Below, in pieces: positions 7,863 through 14,247 of a DNA stretch of 30,404 nucleotides. The notes beneath the pieces are model-generated. The model was given only the letters and a program-made list of their open reading frames with translations. It was not told where the DNA came from and searched no databases. The position numbers and the translations under genes were made by a program. This DNA comes from DATKOF01 sp035524795 (GTDB lineage Bacteria; Pseudomonadota; Gammaproteobacteria; Burkholderiales; SG8-41), in the NCBI GenBank assembly GCA_035524795.1, contig DATKOF010000020.1, positions 1 through 30,404 of the forward strand, in the 5' to 3' direction. Each line of letters opens with the position of its first letter. Position 1 is the stretch's first letter.

Positions 7863-8878
7863 GCCGTTGCCTCGTGCAGTTGCGACACGCGTTCGGTAAT
7901 GTGGTTGAGCACCCCGCCGCGCGCCTCGTCGGCGGCGCGCTGGATCGCGATGCGGAACGCGGTGCGGTCGGCCGAACCGTGGCTTTTGATCACGATGCCG
8001 CGCAGTCCGAGCAGCGTCGCGCCGTTGTAGCGGCGCGGATCGACGCGGTGCTTGAACGCGCTGATCGCCGGCAGCGCCAGCACGCCGGCGATCCGCGTCA
8101 GCAGATTGCGGCGGAATTCCTGGCGCAGGTAGCTGCCGAGCATCCGCGCCAGTCCCTCCGAGACCTTGAGCGCGACGTTGCCGACGAAACCGTCGCACAC
8201 CACCACGTCGGTGGTGCCCTTGTAGATATCGTCGCCCTCGACATTGCCGTGGAAATTGAGTCCGCTCGCGCGCAACAGCTCGCCGGCGCGCTTGACGATT
8301 TCGTTGCCTTTGATGTCCTCTTCGCCGATGTTGAGCAGGCCGATGGTGGGACGCTCCTTGTTCTCGACTGCGCTGACCAGCACCGCTCCCATGATCCCGA
8401 ACTGCAGCAGATGCTCGGCAGTGCAGTCGACGTTGGCGCCCAGATCGAGCATATAGGTGCGGCCGGTCATCGTCGGCAGTATCGCGCAAATCGCGGGGCG
8501 ATCGATGCCGGGCAGCATTTTCAGCACGAAACGCGAGATCGCCATCAGCGCGCCGGTGTTGCCCGCACTGACGCAGGCCTGCGCGGTGCCGTCCTTGACG
8601 AAATCGATCGCGGTGCGCATCGAGGAATCCTTCTTGTTCCGCAGCGCAACCACCGGCGATTCATCCATGCCGACGATCTCCGTCGCATGGTGGACCTGCA
8701 GACGCGGATTGGTCTCCGCGTGCTGCCTGCGCAGTTGTTCGGCGATCTCCGCTTCGAGGCCGACCAGGATCACGCGCGCGTGCGGGTCCCGCTGCAGAAA
8801 ATCGAGCGCGGCCGGCACCGTTACGCGCGGCCCGCGGTCGCCTCCCATGCAGTCGACCGCAACGACGACATCATTCAT
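7859..8878 (-). CDS. plsX: Phosphate acyltransferase PlsX
   Basis: Makes acyl-phosphate from acyl-ACP, feeding PlsY for lysophosphatidate formation, so it links fatty-acid and phospholipid synthesis. The 339-residue product begins with VAVDCMGGDRGP, typical of PlsX, and contains VSAGNTGALMA, LDLGANVDCT and VCDGFVGNVALK, all conserved family blocks. It is a peripheral-membrane protein without predicted transmembrane spans. It follows rpmF by about 60 bases and overlaps fabH by four, the classic rpmF-plsX-fabH order. Confidence 0.97.
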   Translation of the reverse strand: MNDVVVAVDCMGGDRGPRVTVPAALDFLQRDPHARVILVGLEAEIAEQLRRQHAETNPRLQVHHATEIVGMDESPVVALRNKKDSSMRTAIDFVKDGTAQACVSAGNTGALMAISRFVLKMLPGIDRPAICAILPTMTGRTYMLDLGANVDCTAEHLLQFGIMGAVLVSAVENKERPTIGLLNIGEEDIKGNEIVKRAGELLRASGLNFHGNVEGDDIYKGTTDVVVCDGFVGNVALKVSEGLARMLGSYLRQEFRRNLLTRIAGVLALPAISAFKHRVDPRRYNGATLLGLRGIVIKSHGSADRTAFRIAIQRAADEARGGVLNHITERVSQLHEATA

Positions 8879-8940
8879 GCGGCTCTCACGCCGCTGCGCC
8901 GGATCCGATGCGACCGGACGTTTGCGGAAGGCAAAATCCG

Positions 8941-9120
8941 CTACTCGCTTTTGGCCTTGACGACTTTCTTGCCGCGATAGTGACCGCTCGGGCTGATGTG
9001 GTGGCGCAGGTGCACTTCACCGGTCGTCGGCTCGACGGCGAGCGGCGGATTGCTCAAGGCATCGTGGGCGCGGTGCATGCCGCGCTTGGACGGGGACTTC
9101 TTGTTTTGCTGAACGGCCAT
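8941..9120 (-). CDS. rpmF: 50S ribosomal protein L32
   Basis: Small, basic large-subunit ribosomal protein of 59 residues. It begins MAVQQNKKSPSKRGMHRAHD and continues through PTTGEVHLRHH to HYRGKKVV near the end, as in proteobacterial L32. The zinc-type cysteines seen in some L32 proteins are absent. The start ATG abuts the yceD stop: yceD ends at 9121 and rpmF begins at 9120. It is preceded by the GAAAGGAGCAAT stretch, whose AGGAG is a strong ribosome-binding site. Confidence 0.98.
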   Translation of the reverse strand: MAVQQNKKSPSKRGMHRAHDALSNPPLAVEPTTGEVHLRHHISPSGHYRGKKVVKAKSE

Positions 9121-9618
9121 CTATTGCTCCTTTCGATCATGTTTCAACTGCGCCAGCACGCCGAATGGTGACCTGCTTTGCGCACTCCCGGCGCTCACTG
9201 CGGCGCCGCATTGTCCTTCCGGGTGCCGCGGCGCCATCGGCAGCGCCAGCAGCACTTCATCTTCAACCAGTTCCCGGACGCTGGTGTGCGGATCGGCGGC
9301 AACGCCGTCGAGATCTTCCAGCGCATCCGTCTCCGGGCCGCCGCCGGTCAGCACCAGCAAATCCGAAGCGGTAGCCACCCGATACGGCAGACTGCCCAGA
9401 CAACGCTGACAACGCAGATGGACTTCGCCGCGCACCTCGACGCGCAAACGCGGCCGCCCGCGGGAATCGGTCCTGCCCTTGATTGCGTATTCGAGCGTTC
9501 CCTGATCGTCGAACAGGCTGTCGGCAACGCGCCGCAGTTCGCTGACGGCAACCGTGCCGGCAAGCTGCTGCCCGGTCCGCGCAAACTCCAGACTGTCGAC
9601 GACCGCCGGTTCGGACAT
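9121..9618 (-). CDS. yceD: YceD family protein (DUF177)
   Basis: Member of the DUF177/YceD family that precedes rpmF in most bacteria; plant and bacterial members have been connected with 23S rRNA accumulation, but the molecular role is not settled. 165 residues from MSEPAVVDSLEF. A CxxC pair (Cys70, Cys73 in LRCQRCLG) and the acidic DLDGVAADPHTSVRELVEDEVLLALP block are typical. Upstream in-frame starts (TTG 9660, ATG 9633) are rejected because they are part of the -35 and -10 boxes of the promoter at 9632-9660. The chosen start leaves a leader of only about 6-8 bases, so initiation may be nearly leaderless. Confidence 0.88.
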   Translation of the reverse strand: MSEPAVVDSLEFARTGQQLAGTVAVSELRRVADSLFDDQGTLEYAIKGRTDSRGRPRLRVEVRGEVHLRCQRCLGSLPYRVATASDLLVLTGGGPETDALEDLDGVAADPHTSVRELVEDEVLLALPMAPRHPEGQCGAAVSAGSAQSRSPFGVLAQLKHDRKEQ

Positions 9619-9631
9619 AAGCAAGGCGCGC

Positions 9632-9660
9632 ATGATAGTATTTTCGGGTAACCCTGTCAA
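9632..9660 (-). promoter_or_regulatory. Predicted sigma70 promoter of the yceD-rpmF-fab operon
   Basis: The minus strand reads TTGACA (9660-9655), a 17-base spacer, then TATCAT (9637-9632). The -35 is a perfect match and the -10 matches five of six positions. Transcription should begin near 9625, just before the yceD start. No other promoter this good is visible before holB, so it may drive the whole ribosomal/lipid cluster. Confidence 0.8.
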
Positions 9661-9727
9661 AAAGAAACCGCGGAAAAATCATTTTTTGCAAGCACTTAGA
9701 ATCTTCCATCTGTCCGCCTGACCACCG

Positions 9728-10312
9728 ATGACAGCCGCCTCCCTCGTGCTCGCTTCGACTTCGCGCTACCGGCGCGAACTGCTGGCGCGGCTGCGCCTGC
9801 CGTTCACCGTCGCCGCGCCCGGCGTGGATGAAACGCCGCTGCCGCAGGAAACCTCGATGCAACTGGCGCTGCGGCTGGCGCAGGCCAAGGCGCGCGCCGT
9901 TGCCGCCGCGCATCCCGCCGCACTGATCATCGGCAGCGACCAGGTCGCAGCGGTCGGCGGCAAGCTGCTCAACAAACCCGGCGACCACGCGAATGCGGTG
10001 CGCCAGTTGCAGACGATGCGCGGCCAGCCGGTATCGTTCTTCACCGCGCTGTGCCTGTTCAACGCGCAATCCGGCCGCATCCAGACCGGCGTCGTTACCG
10101 TCGTCGCCCATATGCGGGACTACAGCGATGCGCAGATCGAGCGTTATCTGACACTGGAACAACCGTACGACTGCGCCGGCAGCGCGCGCATCGAAGATCT
10201 CGGCATTGCGCTCATCGCGCGGCTCGAATGCGAAGACCCCACCGCACTGGTCGGACTGCCGCTGATCCGGCTGTGCGACATGCTGCGCAACGAAGGCATC
10301 GATTTGCCATGA
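9728..10312 (+). CDS. maf: Maf-like nucleotide pyrophosphatase (YceF type)
   Basis: House-cleaning pyrophosphatase of the Maf family; the YceF subgroup hydrolyses modified nucleotides such as 7-methyl-GTP. It has 194 residues. The N-terminal LASTSRYRRELL and the VDET block are conserved, as are IIGSDQVA and the LNKPGD segment; the Cys in YDCAGSARIEDLG and later LVGLPL are also family marks. It is divergent from yceD, the same arrangement as in E. coli (yceF/yceD-rpmF), which supports the YceF subgroup rather than Maf (YhdE). The divergent spacer holds the fab operon promoter. Confidence 0.93.
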   Translation: MTAASLVLASTSRYRRELLARLRLPFTVAAPGVDETPLPQETSMQLALRLAQAKARAVAAAHPAALIIGSDQVAAVGGKLLNKPGDHANAVRQLQTMRGQPVSFFTALCLFNAQSGRIQTGVVTVVAHMRDYSDAQIERYLTLEQPYDCAGSARIEDLGIALIARLECEDPTALVGLPLIRLCDMLRNEGIDLP

Positions 10313-10320
10313 AGCTTATA

Positions 10321-10407
10321 CCCTCACCCTTTTCCTCTCCCGGAGGGAGAGGGAATATAAACACCTTCTCCCGACGGGAGAAGGTGGCGCGCAGCGCCGG
10401 ATGAGGG
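10321..10407. repeat. REP-type palindromic repeat with cloverleaf fold
   Basis: An 87-bp block between maf and the methylase. An outer stem, CCCTCA (10321-10326) with TGAGGG (10402-10407), encloses three hairpins: CCTCTCCC/GGGAGAGG (10334-10352), CCTTCTCCCG/CGGGAGAAGG with a one-base loop (10364-10384) and GGCGC/GCGCC (10386-10398). Sequences of this form recur in intergenic regions of many proteobacterial genomes. The symmetrical fold may end or process transcripts, but no U-run follows, so it is not a classic terminator. Confidence 0.8.
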
Positions 10408-10447
10408 AATGAGCGCCGATGAATACGTCACACGGGATACACCACGC

Positions 10448-11158
10448 ATGAATGCCGGCATTTTGCATTTGATACCGACGCCTCTCGGCGGCGAAACGAT
10501 TGCGAATGCCCTGCCGCGCGGCACGCTGGAAATCATCGCAACGCTCGATTACTTCATCGCCGAAAACGAAAAAAGCGCGCGGCATTTCCTGAAACTCGCC
10601 GGACATCCGCGCCCGCTGCGCGAATTGCGCATCGAACGTTTCGACAAGGACAGCAATGCCGAGGACGCCGGGCAGCTGCTGCAACCTGTCATCGATGGCG
10701 CCTCCGCCGGCGTGCTGTCGGAAGCCGGCTGTCCCGGTGTCGCCGACCCCGGCGCGCTATTGGTCGCGGCAGCGCATGCAAGCGGCATCCGCGTCGTTCC
10801 CCACGTCGGGCCGAGCGCGCTGCTGCTGGCGCTGATGGCCTCGGGATTCAACGGACAGCGGTTTGCCTTCCACGGCTATCTGCCGGTGCCGCAGGCCGAA
10901 TGCCGCGCGGCGATCATCGCGCTCGAACGCGAATCGCGTGCCCGCGACCAGACCCAGATATTCATCGAGACGCCCTATCGCAACGATGCGCTGCTGGAAA
11001 CCCTGCTCGCCGTCTGCAACGATGCGACGCGCCTGTGCGTTGCGAGCGACCTGATGCTGCCGACGGAGTCCGTGCGCAGCGCGACTGTCGCGGAATGGAA
11101 GAAAAGCCCCTTGCTACCGGGCAAGTGTCCCAGCGTGTTCCTGCTCTATGCGCATTAA
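10448..11158 (+). CDS. SAM-dependent methyltransferase, RsmI-like (tetrapyrrole methylase family)
   Basis: Putative SAM-dependent methylase of the TP-methylase superfamily; the best-known relative, RsmI, 2'-O-methylates C1402 of 16S rRNA. From ATG 10448 it is 236 residues. LHLIPTPLGG at the start, LSEAGCPGVADPGALLV (the GxPxxxDPG family block) and PHVGPSALLLALMASGF are clear. RsmI proper is usually about 285 residues, so this shorter protein may be a paralogue with another target. An upstream in-frame ATG at 10409 sits directly after the repeat and has poor spacing, so the later start with GGGA upstream is preferred. Betaproteobacteria commonly encode this gene next to maf. Confidence 0.85.
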   Translation: MNAGILHLIPTPLGGETIANALPRGTLEIIATLDYFIAENEKSARHFLKLAGHPRPLRELRIERFDKDSNAEDAGQLLQPVIDGASAGVLSEAGCPGVADPGALLVAAAHASGIRVVPHVGPSALLLALMASGFNGQRFAFHGYLPVPQAECRAAIIALERESRARDQTQIFIETPYRNDALLETLLAVCNDATRLCVASDLMLPTESVRSATVAEWKKSPLLPGKCPSVFLLYAH

Positions 11159-11273
11159 TTTGTGGGCTTGCCACCAAACGAAATGAGGCGTTTAATGCAG
11201 AATGCATAGCTTTGAGTAACGTAATTCTGAATTTTTAGGAGTCTGCTTTTAGTTAGGCATTTCCGAGAGTGTA

Positions 11274-11789
11274 ATGAGTCAAGTTCAGAAAGCTGTACAA
11301 AAACTCTACGAAGTGGTTGAATCGCTCGAAGCTCTTTATCCGGGCCGACCATTTACCCCTGACGGTCATATGGTAGGAAGTCTCGGCGAGTGCTTGGTTG
11401 CAGATGCATACGACCTGATACTCATGCCACCGTCAAACATGGGCTACGACGCGGTGGCTGGAAACAAACGGAAAGTTGAAATTAAGGCGACACAATCGAA
11501 CTCTGTCGCATTCCGTTCGAAACCGACTCATTGCATTGCCGTTCACCTTAAAAAGAATGGAACGTTCGAGGAAATTTACAACGGGCCCGGCGACAAGATA
11601 TGGCAGGCGTTTGCAGATAGACCCCGTCCGAGCAATGGTCAGTATAAAATTTCATTGACTAGACTTCGGCGGCTACAACAATCAGTCCCAGATGAACAAA
11701 AACTACCGAGGATCGCGCTAACAGACGCATCCACGCAACGCGTTGACGCGTCGTCGCCTGATAGGCTGCGTCAGGGCAGAGACTACTAA
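11274..11789 (+). CDS. DUF6998-like protein with PD-(D/E)xK-type core (possible nuclease relative)
   Basis: A 171-residue protein of uncertain function. An N-terminal helix (KLYEVVESLEALYPGRPFTPDGH) leads into GSLGECLVA (Glu39), then YDAV (Asp59) and KVEIKAT (Glu69-x-Lys71). That order of Glu, Asp and ExK matches the core of PD-(D/E)xK nuclease-like folds, and the overall look recalls proteins annotated DUF6998; both assignments are from pattern only. Base composition is visibly lower in GC than the surrounding genes and codon choice is less biased. It sits alone between convergent genes (methylase ending 11158, S49 peptidase ending 11812), so it looks like an acquired single gene. No partner methylase, toxin or transposase is next to it. 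AGGAG lies upstream but about 35 bases away, so the start is moderately sure. Confidence 0.7.
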   Translation: MSQVQKAVQKLYEVVESLEALYPGRPFTPDGHMVGSLGECLVADAYDLILMPPSNMGYDAVAGNKRKVEIKATQSNSVAFRSKPTHCIAVHLKKNGTFEEIYNGPGDKIWQAFADRPRPSNGQYKISLTRLRRLQQSVPDEQKLPRIALTDASTQRVDASSPDRLRQGRDY

Positions 11790-11811
11790 TTGTTTTTTCA
11801 AATTCCCCGCG

Positions 11812-12765
11812 CTAGCGCAACTCCACTCCACTGATCGAGGTGCCCAATAGTTCTCGTGCCATCGTCGTGCCGAACTTGCGCGCAAAGCGTTCGGCAATGT
11901 TTTCGTGCTGGGTGTAATCGACGACGTCTTCGGCCTTGATCACATCGCGCGCGACGGACTGGACGCTGCCGAAATCGTCGGCAAGGCCGAGGGTGATGCT
12001 CTGCTGGCCGACCCACACCAGGCCGCTGAACATGTCCGGATTTTCCTTGAGCCGCTGACCGCGTCCATCGCGCACCACCTTGATGAACTGCTGGTGGACT
12101 TGTTCCAGCATTTTCTCTGCGTAATCCTTCTGTTCAGGCACCATCGGCGAAAACGGATCGAGGAACGTCTTGTTCTTGCCCGCCGCCAGCGCGCGGCGCT
12201 CGACGCCGAGTTTTTCCATCGTGCCGGTGAAACCGAAGCCGTCCATGATGACGCCGATCGAGCCGATGATGCTCGCCTTGTCGACAAAAATCTTGTCGGC
12301 CGCGACCGCGACATAGTAGCCGCCGGACGCGCAGATGTCGTCGACGACGACATACAGCGGGATTTTCGGATACTGTTTGCGCAGCCGCTGCATTTCATCG
12401 TTGATGCGGCCGGCTTCGACCGGACTGCCGCCCGGACTGTTGATGCGCAGGATGACGCCCTTGGTGTCGCGGTCCTTGAATGCCGCATCGAGGCCGTCGG
12501 TGACCTTGTCCGCGCTGGCGTCGCTGTCGCTGGCGATCACTCCGTGCAGTTCGACCAGCGCAGTGTGTTCGCCGATGGCCTTGTACTCGGGACTCTTGAT
12601 CCAGCCCATCCCGATGAACAACAGCAGAAACAGGTAGAGCAGCACCAGTGATTTGAAAAGCGTGCTCCAGCGCCGCGCGCGGCGTTGCTCGCTGATTGCG
12701 GCGAGCGCTACTTTTTCCAGCGTCTTGCGCTCCCAGCCTTCGCCTTTGGGGTCAGTTTCAGCCAT
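11812..12765 (-). CDS. sppA: S49 family signal-peptide peptidase (SppA-like)
   Basis: Membrane-anchored serine protease that degrades leftover signal peptides or other membrane-embedded peptides. It has 317 residues: a basic cytoplasmic N-terminus, one transmembrane segment at about 38-56, then a single S49 domain. The nucleophile is Ser147 in DDICASGGYYVA, and INSPGGSP (109-116) forms the oxyanion region. The catalytic Lys is probably in AAGKNK (195 or 197) by comparison with bacterial SppA; that residue call is inferred. The short single-domain form is like Bacillus SppA and unlike the 600-residue E. coli enzyme. It is followed by the low-GC gene in convergent orientation. Confidence 0.9.
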   Translation of the reverse strand: MAETDPKGEGWERKTLEKVALAAISEQRRARRWSTLFKSLVLLYLFLLLFIGMGWIKSPEYKAIGEHTALVELHGVIASDSDASADKVTDGLDAAFKDRDTKGVILRINSPGGSPVEAGRINDEMQRLRKQYPKIPLYVVVDDICASGGYYVAVAADKIFVDKASIIGSIGVIMDGFGFTGTMEKLGVERRALAAGKNKTFLDPFSPMVPEQKDYAEKMLEQVHQQFIKVVRDGRGQRLKENPDMFSGLVWVGQQSITLGLADDFGSVQSVARDVIKAEDVVDYTQHENIAERFARKFGTTMARELLGTSISGVELR

Positions 12766-12824
12766 TCCTGTCTTTCAAAAGATGTGGTTGACCAAATCAA
12801 GTATACCGTGCCCGCTCGCGGAGT

Positions 12825-13808
12825 TCACTTCCGCTGCCGGCCCGTTACATCTGAGGATCGGTCCCCGCCCCGTTCGATCCCGGCAAGAAATGATGCAAGC
12901 TCTGCGGGCAGCGGCGCTGCGATCTCGATTTCTTCCCCGCTCGCGGGATGGGTGAAGCCGATACTGCTGGCGTGGAGGAACATGCGTTTGAGTTGCGGCG
13001 CCAGCTTTTTGTTGAAATCGAAATCGCCATATTTGTCGTCGCCGACGATCGGAAAGCCGAGATGGGATAGATGCACGCGTATTTGATGGGTGCGCCCGGT
13101 CTTGAGTTCAGCCTGCAGCAGTGAAAAATCCGGCCACGCCCGCTCCAGCCTGAACACGGTATGCGATTCGCGTCCACCGGCATCGACACTGACGCGTCGT
13201 TCGCCCGACGGCAACGCGTATTTGTGCAGCTTGAGGCGCACGTGCCGTTTGGCGTCGCGCCATTTTCCTCTGACCAGCGCCAGATATCGCTTGCTGACCC
13301 GGCCGTCGCGTAATTGGGCATGCAGTCCGGTCAATGCACTGCGCTTCTTGGCCACCAGCAGCACGCCGGAGGTATCGCGGTCGAGGCGGTGCACCAGTTC
13401 CAGAAACTTCGCCTGCGGGCGCATCGCGCGCAGTTGCTCGATGACGCCGTAGCTGACGCCGCTGCCGCCGTGCACCGCCATCCCTGCCGGCTTGTCGAGC
13501 GCAAGCAGGTAGTCGTCTTCGAACAGGATGGCACGTTCCAGCCGCGCGTCGGCCGGCACAGAGCGGCGCGCCGCGCTGCGGTCGGCCACGCGCAGCGGCG
13601 GCAGACGCAGCTCATCGCCGGCCCGCACCCGGTAGTCGGGGGCCACCCGTCCCCGGTTGACGCGCACCTCGCCGCTGCGAACGATCCGATAGATATGGCT
13701 TTTCGGCACTCCCTTCAGCAGTTTCAGCAGGTAATTATCGAGGCGCTGGCCTTCATCCTCCGCTCCGACTTTATGCCGGACTACAGAGGTTTTGCCTAAA
13801 TCCTTCAT
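12825..13808 (-). CDS. rluC: 23S rRNA pseudouridine synthase, RluC type
   Basis: Pseudouridine synthase of the RluA/RluC/RluD family; RluC modifies U955, U2504 and U2580 of 23S rRNA in E. coli. An S4 RNA-binding domain spans about residues 18-75, followed by the synthase domain with catalytic Asp143 in HRLDRDTSG. The KTGRTHQIRVH block and DDKYGD are also conserved. At 327 residues it matches E. coli RluC (319). RluC is preferred over RluD because the gene is divergent from rne, as in E. coli. The start is ATG 13808; the rne -35 box lies inside its first codons. Confidence 0.92.
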   Translation of the reverse strand: MKDLGKTSVVRHKVGAEDEGQRLDNYLLKLLKGVPKSHIYRIVRSGEVRVNRGRVAPDYRVRAGDELRLPPLRVADRSAARRSVPADARLERAILFEDDYLLALDKPAGMAVHGGSGVSYGVIEQLRAMRPQAKFLELVHRLDRDTSGVLLVAKKRSALTGLHAQLRDGRVSKRYLALVRGKWRDAKRHVRLKLHKYALPSGERRVSVDAGGRESHTVFRLERAWPDFSLLQAELKTGRTHQIRVHLSHLGFPIVGDDKYGDFDFNKKLAPQLKRMFLHASSIGFTHPASGEEIEIAAPLPAELASFLAGIERGGDRSSDVTGRQRK

Positions 13809-13820
13809 TTTGCATATACT
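13792..13820 (+). promoter_or_regulatory. Predicted sigma70 promoter for rne
   Basis: TTGCCT (13792-13797), a 17-base spacer, then TATACT (13815-13820). It overlaps the 5' end of rluC on the other strand. Transcription would begin near 13827, about 420 bases before the rne start. Confidence 0.6.
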
Positions 13821-13826
13821 ATCGGG

Positions 13827-14247
13827 AGGTTGACAGTTCGGGAATAGATCCCGGCGTTTCGGTTGTGCGGTGTCCGCAAGGATGCTGAAGCAGCCGGCGG
13901 CATGGCCCGGCGCCAGCAGCTGTTACCTGATCGGCAAAAGATTTCCTATCGGATTTCGGCCGCTGGTTAAAGCCGCTCACCAGCAAGCAAGTAGCGGCGA
14001 CCAAGATACGCGCTCACCAGACTCGATTGACTTTGCAGCAACAGCAAACGCCCCGGCACCGTGTTTCCACCGGCCCGGCGCTGTTGCAGTAGATTAAACG
14101 GTAAACCGCACAATTCATTTCAGCAAGCTACCACGATAAATGATCGTTTCGGCAACTGAATAGATGATGATGCAGTAACAGCGCGCCGGCGTTTGCGGCG
14201 CGCGCGGTTTACCCCATCCCGTGTCAATGAGCGCGGGAGAAGAAAAA
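13827..14247 (+). promoter_or_regulatory. Long 5' leader of rne (no gene seen)
   Basis: A stretch of about 420 bases without a credible ORF on either strand. It contains a strong hairpin, GCGCGCCG (14181-14188) and CGGCGCGC (14196-14203) around a 7-base loop, just before the ribosome-binding site. In E. coli, the 361-base rne leader folds into hairpins that let RNase E cut and so control its own mRNA. A similar role here is inferred from position and length, since no sequence likeness to the E. coli leader was seen. Confidence 0.5.

Noticed and set aside
11252..11258. GTTAGGC shortly before the low-GC gene, resembling an integron recombination core
   Set aside because: No partner core of the RYYYAAC type, no paired attC fold and no attC after the gene were found, so a gene-cassette reading is not supported.
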